From Caulobacter mirabilis (lineage in GTDB: Bacteria > Pseudomonadota > Alphaproteobacteria > Caulobacterales > Caulobacteraceae), in contig NZ_CP024201.1 of NCBI RefSeq assembly GCF_002749615.1, positions 3,162,001-3,226,000 on the forward strand: a stretch of 64,000 bases of DNA, written 5' to 3'. Shown here one piece after another: positions 1 through 7,402 of the stretch. A program made the translations under genes and the position numbers. The notes beneath the pieces are model-generated. The model ran no database searches. It worked only from the letters and a program-made list of their open reading frames with translations, and was not told the DNA's origin. Position 1 is the stretch's first letter, and every line of letters begins with the position of its first letter.

Positions 1-1278
1 CTCTACTCGCTGTCGTTCGCCCTCAATCCCGACTGGAGCCGCGCCTTCTCTCCCCACCACGAAATCCGCGACTACATGGAGAAGGTCGCCCGCGACTTCG
101 GCGTCATCGACCGTTTCCGCTTCGGCGCCGAGGTCGAGACGGCCGTCTGGGACGAGGCCGCGAGCCTTTGGCGGGTGACGCTGAAGGGCGGCGAAACCCT
201 GGCGGCCCCGGTGCTGGTCTCCGGCCTGGGTCAGTTGAACAAGCCGGGCTACGCCGGCATCCCTGGTCGGGAGACCTTCAAGGGCGAGAGCTGGCACTCG
301 GCGCGCTGGCGGCACGACGTCAACCTGGCCGGCAAAGCGGTCGCCTGCATCGGCGCGGGGGCCAGCGCCATCCAGTACATCCCCGAGATCGCCAAGACGG
401 CGGCCAAGGTCGTCGTCTTCCAGCGGACGCCCAACTATATCGTGCCGCGCAACGATCGCGCCTTCAGCGACTTCGAGAAGTCTCTGTTCCGCTCGGTTCC
501 AGCCGTCGACCGCGGGATGCGCTGGCTGATCTGGAAGCTGATGGACCTGCGGTTCCAGGCCTTCAAGCTGGGCACCAAGGCGGCCGACAAGTTCCGCCAG
601 CAGGCGCTCGACTACCTGCACGCTGTGGTCCAGGACCCCGAACTGCGCGCCAAGCTGACGCCGGACTACGAGATCGGCTGCAAGCGGGTGCTGGTCTCGG
701 ACGACTTCTACCAGGCCCTGGTCCGGCCGAACGTCGAGCTGGTCACCGAAGCGGTCCAGGCGGTCACCCCGAACGGCGTGAAGACCCGCGACGGCGTCGA
801 GCACGTCTGCGACGTGGTGATCTACGGCACCGGCTTCGTGACCACCGACTTCGTCTCGCCGGTCGAGGTGGTCGGCCGCGGCGGCAAGACCCTGAATGAA
901 GCCTGGAAGGACGGCGCCGAGGCCTATCTCGGCATGACGGTCGCCGGCTTCCCGAACCTGTTCATGCTCTATGGACCCAACACCAACCTGGGCCACAACT
1001 CGATCATCTTCATGATCGAGGCCCAGGTCGGCTACATGATCGAGGCCATGCGGGCGATGAAGGCCAGGGGCGCGAAGGCGCTGGCGGTCCGGGACGACGC
1101 CTTCGCCCGTTTCAACGCCCAGCTCCAGAAGGACCTGACCGAGACGTCCTGGGCCGGCTCCTGCTCCAGCTGGTACAAGACCGAAAGCGGCAAGATCACC
1201 AACAACTGGAGCGGCGACACCCTGACCTACAGCCGCATGACCCGCCGGCCGGCGCTGGAGGACTACGAACTCACGTGA
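1..1278 (+). CDS. Flavin-containing monooxygenase, Baeyer-Villiger type (5' end outside window)
   Basis: The frame is open from base 1, so this is the C-terminal part (about 425 residues) of a roughly 500-residue FAD/NADPH monooxygenase. The nucleotide-binding segment CIGAGASAIQYIPEI (GxGxSA type) is followed by FQRTPNYIVPR. Near the end are YGTGF and LYGPNTNLGHNSIIF, both typical of Baeyer-Villiger monooxygenases of the cyclohexanone/4-hydroxyacetophenone type. Such enzymes insert oxygen next to a ketone using NADPH and O2. The substrate cannot be read from sequence. The last codons overlap the 3' end of the convergent ExoD-like gene by 8 bp. The family is secure; the exact reaction is inferred. 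Confidence 0.88.
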   Translation, partial: LYSLSFALNPDWSRAFSPHHEIRDYMEKVARDFGVIDRFRFGAEVETAVWDEAASLWRVTLKGGETLAAPVLVSGLGQLNKPGYAGIPGRETFKGESWHSARWRHDVNLAGKAVACIGAGASAIQYIPEIAKTAAKVVVFQRTPNYIVPRNDRAFSDFEKSLFRSVPAVDRGMRWLIWKLMDLRFQAFKLGTKAADKFRQQALDYLHAVVQDPELRAKLTPDYEIGCKRVLVSDDFYQALVRPNVELVTEAVQAVTPNGVKTRDGVEHVCDVVIYGTGFVTTDFVSPVEVVGRGGKTLNEAWKDGAEAYLGMTVAGFPNLFMLYGPNTNLGHNSIIFMIEAQVGYMIEAMRAMKARGAKALAVRDDAFARFNAQLQKDLTETSWAGSCSSWYKTESGKITNNWSGDTLTYSRMTRRPALEDYELT

Positions 1279-1897
1279 GCCGTTCGACCACCGCCAGGGT
1301 GAAGGCCATGATCCCCGCGATGATGGCGCTGGACAGGAAGGCCAGCACGCCGATGCTGATCGCCGCGATCAGGCCGCCGAACGCGCCCAACAGGCCGTCC
1401 CGCTCGGCGATGCCCAGGCCGAAGGCGGCGATCGCCAGCGCCGGCAGCATGTTGCCGAACGGGATGGGCAGGAAGACGATGATCGCCAGCACCAGGCAGA
1501 TGAAGCCGGTCAGCCCGTCCAGCCAGCGATTGTAGAGGAAGGTCAACCGCGGCCGCAGCCGGCGCTCGATCCAGCTCAGGTACGGCGACAGCTTCTCCAT
1601 CAGCCCGGCGAAGTCGGCGCGGCTCATGGTGCGGTCGGCCAGGAAGCTCGGCAGCCACAGCGTGCGGCGGCCGACCATCAGCTGGGCGGCGATGAACAGC
1701 AGCGGCGCGCCGAGGATCGCCGAGACGCCCGGCGGCATGGGCAACGCCACCGGCGCGGCGAACACGAACATCAGGGCGCCGAAGGCGCGGTCCCCGAACG
1801 CCTCGAGCACATCCCGTACGGATACGGTCTTGCGCTTCGCCGAGGCGATGCCGGCGAGAATTTCGGAGATACGGGGGGCGTGACTGACTTCGGGCAT
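1271..1897 (-). CDS. ExoD family exopolysaccharide-synthesis-related membrane protein
   Basis: A 208-residue protein with a short cytosolic N-terminus (ISEILAGIA then VRDVLEAFGDRAFG) and four or more hydrophobic segments. These include ALMFVFAAPVALPMPPG and ICLVLAIIVFLPIPFGNMLPA, the duplicated small-residue/Pro segments characteristic of ExoD. ExoD was named from a Sinorhizobium mutant affected in exopolysaccharide and alkali tolerance; its biochemical role is unknown. It is transcribed toward the monooxygenase gene and overlaps it at the 3' end. No partner genes for polysaccharide synthesis are nearby, so the role here is open. Confidence 0.85.
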   Translation of the reverse strand: MPEVSHAPRISEILAGIASAKRKTVSVRDVLEAFGDRAFGALMFVFAAPVALPMPPGVSAILGAPLLFIAAQLMVGRRTLWLPSFLADRTMSRADFAGLMEKLSPYLSWIERRLRPRLTFLYNRWLDGLTGFICLVLAIIVFLPIPFGNMLPALAIAAFGLGIAERDGLLGAFGGLIAAISIGVLAFLSSAIIAGIMAFTLAVVERLT

Positions 1898-1963
1898 CCT
1901 CAGCTTGAGCCCTTAGCGCATCACGCGCCCCGGTGTCATGTGTAGGAACTGTCAGGATTCAGT

Positions 1964-2644
1964 TCAGACACGGCCGACGACGGGCAACAGCGCGCCGGTC
2001 ACGCCAGAGGCCTGTTCCGACGCCAGCCACAGAATGGCCTGCGCCACCTCGTCGGCGGTCACCCAGGTCGACGGATCGACGCCCGGCATGTCGGCCCGAT
2101 TGGCCGGCGTGTCGATGATCGAGGGCAACACGGCGTTGACCGTCACCCGCCCCTTCAACTCCTCGGCCAGGCTTTCGGTCAGGCGATGGACGCCCGCCTT
2201 TGAAGCGGCATAGGCGCCCATGCCGGCCACGGCCTTGACCGCGCCGTTGGCTCCGACGCTGACGATCCGCCCGGCCTTCGAGGCCAGCAGGTGCGGCAGC
2301 GCCGCCTTGCTGGTCGTAGCGCAGGTGGCGGTGTTGAGGGCGTAGAGCTTGCCCCAGACGTCCAGATCGCCGTCCTGCAGCGTCTGCCAGCGGAAGCCGC
2401 CGGCGACGTTGACCAGCACGTCCAGCCCGCCGAAGGCCTCGACGACCTTGGCCAGGGCCGCCTCGGCCTGAGCGGTCGAGGTCAGGTCCACCCCGCCCAG
2501 GGCCAGCACGCCCTCAGGCAGACCGGCGGGCGCGGGCGCCGCGTCGATCAGCGCCACCCGGGCGCCGTCGGCCAGCGCCGCCCTGCCGACGGCCGAGCCC
2601 AGGATTCCGAAGCCGCCGGTGACGGCGAAGACGCGCCCGCTCAC
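1964..2644 (-). CDS. Short-chain dehydrogenase/reductase (SDR)
   Basis: A classical SDR of 226 residues: N-terminal nucleotide-binding motif VTGGFGILGSAVG, NVAGG (NNAG-like) and the active-site stretch YAASKAG with the Tyr-x3-Lys pair. I chose the GTG start at 2644, which overlaps the OsmC stop codon in a GTGA arrangement; a longer upstream reading lies inside the OsmC gene and has no SDR similarity. NAD(P)-dependent oxidoreductase of unknown substrate. It is the last gene of a five-gene minus-strand operon with GST, NTF2-like, tautomerase and OsmC-like genes, which suggests handling of reactive carbonyls or xenobiotics. Confidence 0.88.
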   Translation of the reverse strand: MSGRVFAVTGGFGILGSAVGRAALADGARVALIDAAPAPAGLPEGVLALGGVDLTSTAQAEAALAKVVEAFGGLDVLVNVAGGFRWQTLQDGDLDVWGKLYALNTATCATTSKAALPHLLASKAGRIVSVGANGAVKAVAGMGAYAASKAGVHRLTESLAEELKGRVTVNAVLPSIIDTPANRADMPGVDPSTWVTADEVAQAILWLASEQASGVTGALLPVVGRV

Positions 2645-3030
2645 TTCGCCAACTCCGTGTGGATGTCCGCCGCTTCCTTCAGGGTCAGGGTCACCGGCGT
2701 GCGCTCGGCGATGTCGGCCAGGCGCGCGCGCTGCTCCTCGTCCAGGTCGCCCTGCAAGGTGATCACCCGGTGGATCTTGGAGCGGTTCTCTTCCTTGTGG
2801 TGGCTCAGCTCGATGCCGACCTCGCGCAGGGTCCACTGCTTGCGCTGGGCGTACATCCGCAGGGTGATGGCGGTGCACGAACCCAGGCTGGCCAGCAGCA
2901 GGTCATAGGGCGCGGGGCCGGCGTCCTGGCCGCCCAGGGCCTGGGGTTCGTCCGACAGGAGCTCGTGACGGCCGGTCTTGATATGGGTCGCCCATTCGGC
3001 GCCGCTGCTGCTGACTGTGGCCCTGGCCAT
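2641..3030 (-). CDS. OsmC/Ohr-like protein lacking the second catalytic cysteine
   Basis: A 129-residue OsmC-fold protein with the first signature region PYDLLLASLGSCTAITLRMY carrying the peroxidatic Cys52. Ohr/OsmC enzymes reduce organic hydroperoxides with two cysteines. Here the second site, normally a Cys-Pro-Val in the C-terminal half, reads RTPVTLTL with Thr111 in place of Cys. Peroxidase activity is therefore doubtful, and the protein could bind a ligand or act with another thiol. ATG start. The stop overlaps the downstream SDR start. Part of the GST-led operon. Confidence 0.85.
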   Translation of the reverse strand: MARATVSSSGAEWATHIKTGRHELLSDEPQALGGQDAGPAPYDLLLASLGSCTAITLRMYAQRKQWTLREVGIELSHHKEENRSKIHRVITLQGDLDEEQRARLADIAERTPVTLTLKEAADIHTELAK

Positions 3031-3095
3031 CGGAAGCTCCCTCGCTGTGAAGGCGCGACACTAGACCAGGGCCCGCCCCGGATGGAATGGCGCGA

Positions 3096-3305
3096 TCAGC
3101 CTCCGGCGCGTCTTCGCCGATGTTCCTCGACCGGCAGGCCGCCGACGCCCCAGTCTTCCAGCGCCACCTCGTCGATGACGACGAAGGTCAAGGCCGGATC
3201 CTTGCCCAGGACGTCGTACAGCAGGTCGCTGACGCCCTTGATCAGGCGCGCCTTCTGCTCCGGCGTCGCCCCCTCGCGGGTGATCTTGATGTTCACGTAA
3301 GGCAT
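3096..3305 (-). CDS. 4-oxalocrotonate tautomerase family protein
   Basis: A 69-residue small tautomerase. After removal of Met the N-terminus is Pro-1 (MPYVNIKITREG), the catalytic base of the family, followed by EQKARLIKGVSDLL. These form homohexamers or heterohexamers and tautomerise or dehalogenate small unsaturated acids. The C-terminal tail (EEHRRRRAGG) is a little longer than usual. It lies between the NTF2-like and OsmC-like genes in one transcription direction. The natural substrate is unknown. Confidence 0.88.
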   Translation of the reverse strand: MPYVNIKITREGATPEQKARLIKGVSDLLYDVLGKDPALTFVVIDEVALEDWGVGGLPVEEHRRRRAGG

Positions 3306-3318
3306 GCGGTCTCCCGGA

Positions 3319-3693
3319 TCAGGCGGCGTGGTCGTAGTGGAACACCTTGGCGATGATCCGCCATTCGCCGTCGAGCTTGATGAAGGTCAGGAAGTCGGTG
3401 AAGCGCTTGGGTCCGATGGCGCAGGCGGCCTGGACAAAAGCGGTGACGGGGCCGGCGAAGGCGATCGATCCGATCGCGTCCGCCCGCGCCTCGCCGCGAC
3501 CGGCCGGCGAGGGCCTGGCCGCCACCATCGGCAGGTACTCGTCCATGCCCAGCCGGGTCAGGGTCCCATCCGTCGCGCAGACGTACTGGGCCTCCGGATG
3601 GAACACCCGGCCCAGGCGGTCGATGTCGGAGTGGTGCAGACCGTCGAAGTACAGCGTCATGGCCTGGGCCAGTTCGGCGAAGCGCGGGTCCAT
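3319..3693 (-). CDS. NTF2-like / lumazine-binding-type small protein
   Basis: A 124-residue protein with the cone-shaped NTF2-like pattern: an N-terminal helix (FAELAQAMTLYFDGLHHSD), LGRVFHPEAQYV, and a C-terminal strand pair FLTFIKLDGEWRIIAKVF. Members act as small-molecule isomerases or binding proteins, often with SDRs, tautomerases and GSTs as here. No catalytic residue can be assigned. It starts 2 bp after the GST stop, so the two are almost certainly co-transcribed. Confidence 0.8.
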   Translation of the reverse strand: MDPRFAELAQAMTLYFDGLHHSDIDRLGRVFHPEAQYVCATDGTLTRLGMDEYLPMVAARPSPAGRGEARADAIGSIAFAGPVTAFVQAACAIGPKRFTDFLTFIKLDGEWRIIAKVFHYDHAA

Positions 3694-3695
3694 GG

Positions 3696-4301
3696 TCAGG
3701 CCGCCTCGGCCGCCAGCGCCACCTGGACCGTCGGCCGTTCGCCGATCCGCTCGACAAGCGCTTTCAGGCGGGGCCAGCCGTCCAGCCCCACGCCCCGGGG
3801 GATCGCCCAGCGCGCCACCACGAACAGATAGGCGTCGGCCACGCCGAAGTCGCCGCCGACCAGGTAGGGACGGCCGTCCGACAGCTCGGCCTCGATGACG
3901 TCGAAACGCCGCCCGACCTCGGCGATCGCGACCGCCCTGCCCTCATCGGTCACATCGGGCCGGAACAGGGGCGTAAAGGCCTTGTGCAGCTCGGCGGCGA
4001 TGAAGTTCAGCCAGGCCTGGACCCGGGCCCGCTCCACCGTCCCGGGGCGCGGCGCCAGGTTCCGGTCGGGATAGGCGTCGGCGATGTACTGCACGATGGC
4101 CGCGCCCTCGGTCAGAACCTGGCCATCGTCGAGACGCAGCGCCGGCACGTAGCCCATCGGGTTGATCCGCCGATAGTCCTCGCCGCCCTCGGTGCGACGG
4201 GTGGCCAGGTCGATGCGGTCCAGCTCGAAGGCCAGGCCGGCCTCGCGCAGCACGATGTGCGGCGACAGCGAGCAGGCGCTGGGCAGGTAGAAGAGTTTCA
4301 T
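3696..4301 (-). CDS. Glutathione S-transferase
   Basis: A 201-residue GST. The N-terminal thioredoxin-like domain begins MKLFYLPSACSLSPHIVLRE, with the Ser/Cys region that binds glutathione in beta-class and related bacterial GSTs. Next are the cis-Pro segment GYVPALRLDDG and LTEGAAIVQYIAD (SNAIL-like), then the all-helical C-terminal domain with FGVADAYLFVVARWA. It conjugates glutathione to electrophiles or acts as a peroxidase. First gene of the minus-strand operon; the divergent HxlR regulator at 4445 and the palindrome between them suggest shared control by redox-active compounds. Confidence 0.92.
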   Translation of the reverse strand: MKLFYLPSACSLSPHIVLREAGLAFELDRIDLATRRTEGGEDYRRINPMGYVPALRLDDGQVLTEGAAIVQYIADAYPDRNLAPRPGTVERARVQAWLNFIAAELHKAFTPLFRPDVTDEGRAVAIAEVGRRFDVIEAELSDGRPYLVGGDFGVADAYLFVVARWAIPRGVGLDGWPRLKALVERIGERPTVQVALAAEAA

Positions 4302-4349
4302 GGGGCGTCCTCCAACAGATGGCGTCGGAGAGCTAGGGCGCGTGGTTAC

Positions 4350-4364
4350 AGTTGGAAACCAACT
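4350..4364. promoter_or_regulatory. Palindrome between the GST operon and HxlR gene (candidate operator)
   Basis: Perfect inverted repeat AGTTGG-AAA-CCAACT in the 143-bp divergent promoter region, in an unusually A/T-rich stretch. A second imperfect dyad (GTTAGCGAAC) follows at about 4373-4382. The spacing fits a dimeric winged-helix regulator such as the HxlR protein encoded just downstream. Assignment to HxlR is inference from position. Confidence 0.55.
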
Positions 4365-4444
4365 ATCTTTCGGTTAGCGAACTATCGGGTTTCCGGGCGG
4401 TAACCCGCCCCAACCTCCATCGACGCCCCCGGCCAGGAGCCCGC

Positions 4445-4798
4445 ATGCCGCTGAAGGTCCGCAAGAACAGGGCTCCCGAACCCTATCCCGAATGCCCGCT
4501 GGCGGTGTGCATGTCGCTGATCAGCGGCGCCTGGACGCCACACGTGATCTGGTACCTGAGCGCCGGCCCGCGACGCTTCGGCGAGTTGCGCCACGACATG
4601 CCCGCCGTCTCGGCCAAGGTCCTGACCGCCCGGCTGCGCGACCTGGAGAAGCGCGGGGTGCTGTCGCGGTCGGTGCATCCCACCTCGCCGCCCTCGGTCG
4701 AATACGCCCTGACCCCGCTCGGCCGGGAGCTGATGCCGGCGATCCAAGCCATCGTCGAGATCAGCCGGCGCCTCGCCGATCAGCGCTCCGCAGACTGA
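4445..4798 (+). CDS. HxlR family winged-helix regulator
   Basis: A 117-residue MarR/HxlR-type winged helix. Near the N-terminus ECPLAVCMSLISGAW gives the usual HxlR Cys and the conserved Trp region. Then FGELRHDMPAVSAKVLTARLRDLEKRG (recognition helix) and VEYALTPLGREL (wing and end). I chose the ATG at 4445, preceded by a GGAG site 5-10 bases upstream; a longer in-frame start at 4352 would lie inside the palindrome and adds an atypical tail. HxlR proteins sense aldehydes, quinones or disulfide stress, often via Cys. It probably controls the divergent GST operon. Confidence 0.88.
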   Translation: MPLKVRKNRAPEPYPECPLAVCMSLISGAWTPHVIWYLSAGPRRFGELRHDMPAVSAKVLTARLRDLEKRGVLSRSVHPTSPPSVEYALTPLGRELMPAIQAIVEISRRLADQRSAD

Positions 4799-4952
4799 TT
4801 GACCGCCTGCACGACCAGATCATGCAGGAGGCCTGCGGAACTCGCCGCAGCTGAAGACCATCGCCGGCCCGCACAGTGGCCCTGGCGGCGCTCGCGTCCC
4901 GCGCCGAACCTGACTAGGGTCCCGCCGGTCAGCTTTCGAAGGGGATTTTCTG

Positions 4953-6785
4953 ATGCGGCTTTCGCGGCGTGATTTCGGACTTGGCGTTGCGGCGGCGGCG
5001 CTTGCGCCTGCTCTCGCCATCGCGCGGACGACGACCGCGGGGTCGCCGATCGACCAGAAACTCACCGCCTACCTCGACCAGGCCTTCGAGCAGGAACTGG
5101 CCATGGATCCCCAGTGGCTGGCCCGGCTCGGCCGCAAAACGCAGTACGACAAGCTGACCGATCAGTCCGAAGCGGCCCTGGCGCGGAACCTGGCCTGGCG
5201 GCGCAAGAGCGTCGCGGAGATGAAGCGCCGGTTCGACCGAGCCAAGCTCGGCGAGGACGCCCGCACTTCCTACGACATCTGGGCGCTCGAACTCGACCGC
5301 GCCGAGGAGGAGCACCGCTGGCGGGGCCACGCCTATGTCTTCGGCCGGGGCGGCGCCCACACCGGCCTGCCCAACTTCATGATCAACGTGCATTCGGTCA
5401 GCGAGCCGGCGGACATGGAGGCCTATGTGGCGCGCGTCGCCGCCATCGGCCCGGCTCTGGACGTGGAGCTCGACAAGGCCCAGCGGGCCGCGGCGGCCGG
5501 CGTACGGATGCCGCGCTTCGCCTATGACCAGTCGCTGCTGGACGCCCGCCGGGTGACCACCGGCGCGCCGTTCGACGGCGGCGCCGACGCGGCTCTGTTC
5601 GCCGACGCCAAGGGCAAGATCGCGGCGCTGCGGACGGCGGGGAAGATCGACGACGCCAAGGCCGCGCAACTGAGCCAGGCCGTCTCGACGGCGATGACCT
5701 CGCGCATGAAGCCGGCCTATGACCGGCTGACCGCCTGGCTGACGGCGGATCGTGAGAAGGCCTCGCCCGAGCCGCAGGGCGCCGTAGCTCTGCCGGACGG
5801 CCGCGCCTTCTACGACGCCATGCTGCGCCAGCAGACCACCACCAGCCTGACCGCCGACGAGATCCACGCCCTGGGTCTGTCCGAGGTCGCCCGGATCCGC
5901 GCCGAGATGGAGACGCTCAAGGCCAAGATCGGCTTCTCCGGGACGTTGGAAGAGTTCTTCGTCTTCATGCGCAGCGACGACCAGTTCTACGTCTCCAACG
6001 ACGCCGCCGGCCGCGCCCGGTACCTGAAGCTGGCGGAGGGTTATCTGTCGGCGATGGAGGCCGCCCTGCCCCGCTACTTCGGCCGCCTGCCGAAGTCGAA
6101 GCTGATCGTGAAGGAGGTCGAGGCCTATCGCGCCGAGCCCGGCGGGGCCGCGCACTACAACGCCGGAGCCGTCGACGGTTCGCGCCCCGGCGTCTTCTAC
6201 GTCCACCTGGCGGACACCCGCGCGACCCCGACCTACGAGATCGAGGGCACCGCCTACCACGAGGGTTGGCCGGGCCATCACATGCAGATCTCGCTGGCTC
6301 AGGAGATGACCGGCGCGCCGGTCTTCCGCACCCAGTACAAGTACGGCGCCTATGTCGAAGGCTGGGGGCTGTACGTCGAGCAGCTGGCCAAGGAGGCGGG
6401 CTTCTACCAGGATCCCTACAGCGACTTCGGGCGACTGGGCCGCGAAATCTGGCGGGCGATCCGACTGGTGGTCGACACCGGCATTCACGCCAAGGGCTGG
6501 AGCGAGACCCAGGCGCTGACCTTCTACACCGCCAACTCGCCGCAGCCGCTGGCCAAGATCAAGTCGGAGATCCGCCGCTACTTCGTGATGCCGGCCCAGG
6601 CCACCTCCTACAAGGTCGGCATGGTCAGGATCCTGGCGCTGCGGGAGAAGAGCCGTCAGGCGTTGGGCGCCAAGTTCGACCTGCGCGGCTTCCACGACGT
6701 GGTGCTGGACGCGGGCGCCCTGCCGTTGCCGGTGCTGGAGACCCGCGTCGACCGCTGGATCGCGGAGCGCGCCAAGGCCGCCTAG
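4953..6785 (+). CDS. DUF885 family exported metallopeptidase-like protein
   Basis: A 610-residue protein starting MRLSRRDFGLGVAAAALA, a twin-arginine (Tat) signal with the RRDFGLG box, so it probably folds before export to the periplasm. The body is a DUF885 protein: it has YHEGWPGHHMQ near residue 435 (HEGxPGHH, a gluzincin-like metal site) and YKYGAYVEGWGLYVEQL, where the Glu may complete the zinc site. DUF885 proteins are thought to be zinc peptidases similar to M32/M3 enzymes, but the substrate is unknown. It stands alone, ending at a strong hairpin before the convergent MAPEG gene. Confidence 0.88.
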   Translation: MRLSRRDFGLGVAAAALAPALAIARTTTAGSPIDQKLTAYLDQAFEQELAMDPQWLARLGRKTQYDKLTDQSEAALARNLAWRRKSVAEMKRRFDRAKLGEDARTSYDIWALELDRAEEEHRWRGHAYVFGRGGAHTGLPNFMINVHSVSEPADMEAYVARVAAIGPALDVELDKAQRAAAAGVRMPRFAYDQSLLDARRVTTGAPFDGGADAALFADAKGKIAALRTAGKIDDAKAAQLSQAVSTAMTSRMKPAYDRLTAWLTADREKASPEPQGAVALPDGRAFYDAMLRQQTTTSLTADEIHALGLSEVARIRAEMETLKAKIGFSGTLEEFFVFMRSDDQFYVSNDAAGRARYLKLAEGYLSAMEAALPRYFGRLPKSKLIVKEVEAYRAEPGGAAHYNAGAVDGSRPGVFYVHLADTRATPTYEIEGTAYHEGWPGHHMQISLAQEMTGAPVFRTQYKYGAYVEGWGLYVEQLAKEAGFYQDPYSDFGRLGREIWRAIRLVVDTGIHAKGWSETQALTFYTANSPQPLAKIKSEIRRYFVMPAQATSYKVGMVRILALREKSRQALGAKFDLRGFHDVVLDAGALPLPVLETRVDRWIAERAKAA

Positions 6786-6808
6786 GGCCCCGGCCGACGA
6801 TGAAGATC

Positions 6809-6843
6809 CCCGAGCGCCGGGCGGCTCAAACCCGGCGCTCGGG
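6809..6843. terminator. Hairpin between convergent genes, probable bidirectional terminator
   Basis: Perfect 13-bp inverted repeat CCCGAGCGCCGGG ... CCCGGCGCTCGGG with a 9-nt loop, 23 bp after the DUF885 stop and about 95 bp from the MAPEG stop on the opposite strand. No T-tract follows on either strand, so intrinsic termination is likely but not certain. Confidence 0.6.
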
Positions 6844-6938
6844 TAGCGGCATGGCTCGTGGCCTCGTGCCAGCCGGCGCCGGGAGGGGTGGCGCAGACGG
6901 TCTGGATGAACCACGGCCTGTGCCGCGTGGCGTCCCTC

Positions 6939-7331
6939 TCAAAGATCGAACGTCGTGAAGACGAGGCAGGCCATGACGTTGAGCATGGCGAGCAGGCTCG
7001 CGGTGTTGCCGACGATCCGGAGGGGATGCATTGGGTTCGCGGCGCTCAGCCCGAACGGATGGATGAGGCGGCCCGCGAGCAGCAGCCCGCCCGAGATATG
7101 CAGGTAGATCGCGTCAGCCCGGTTGCCTTCGGCGATGACCATCAGCAGCAGGACGAGCGGCGTCCACTCGATGAAGTTGCCGTGCTGACGGATCTTCTCG
7201 TGCAGGGCGGGATCACCGCCGTCGCCGATCGAGACCTTGAGGCCCGAGCGGGTCGCCGTGACGCGAAACCACAGGACCAGGCCCAGGAGGGCCAGCGGCA
7301 GCGCGTAGTAAGCGGTCGTTTGAAGGAGCAT
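6939..7331 (-). CDS. MAPEG family membrane protein
   Basis: A 130-residue protein with four membrane segments: residues about 7-22, 55-67, 80-90 and 113-125. The MAPEG signature is NFIEWTPLVLLLM after HEKIRQHGN (RxxxNxxE type). MAPEG proteins are glutathione-dependent membrane enzymes in eukaryotes; bacterial ones are mostly uncharacterised. I chose the ATG at 7331 with GGAC upstream; longer readings run into the TonB receptor gene. It follows the TonB receptor on the same strand with about 70 bp between. Confidence 0.85.
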   Translation of the reverse strand: MLLQTTAYYALPLALLGLVLWFRVTATRSGLKVSIGDGGDPALHEKIRQHGNFIEWTPLVLLLMVIAEGNRADAIYLHISGGLLLAGRLIHPFGLSAANPMHPLRIVGNTASLLAMLNVMACLVFTTFDL

Positions 7332-7402
7332 GGGGTCGTCCTTTTCCAGGGTGTCTTGGGTCAAGGCCGCCGCCGGTTGACGCCAGAGGCGGCGATGCGG
7401 GG

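Noticed and set aside
4929..6914. 661-residue minus-strand reading frame opposite the DUF885 gene
   Set aside because: Composition is Arg/Gly/Leu/Val-rich low-complexity typical of antisense frames in high-GC genes; no motif, and the plus strand encodes a clear Tat-exported DUF885 protein.
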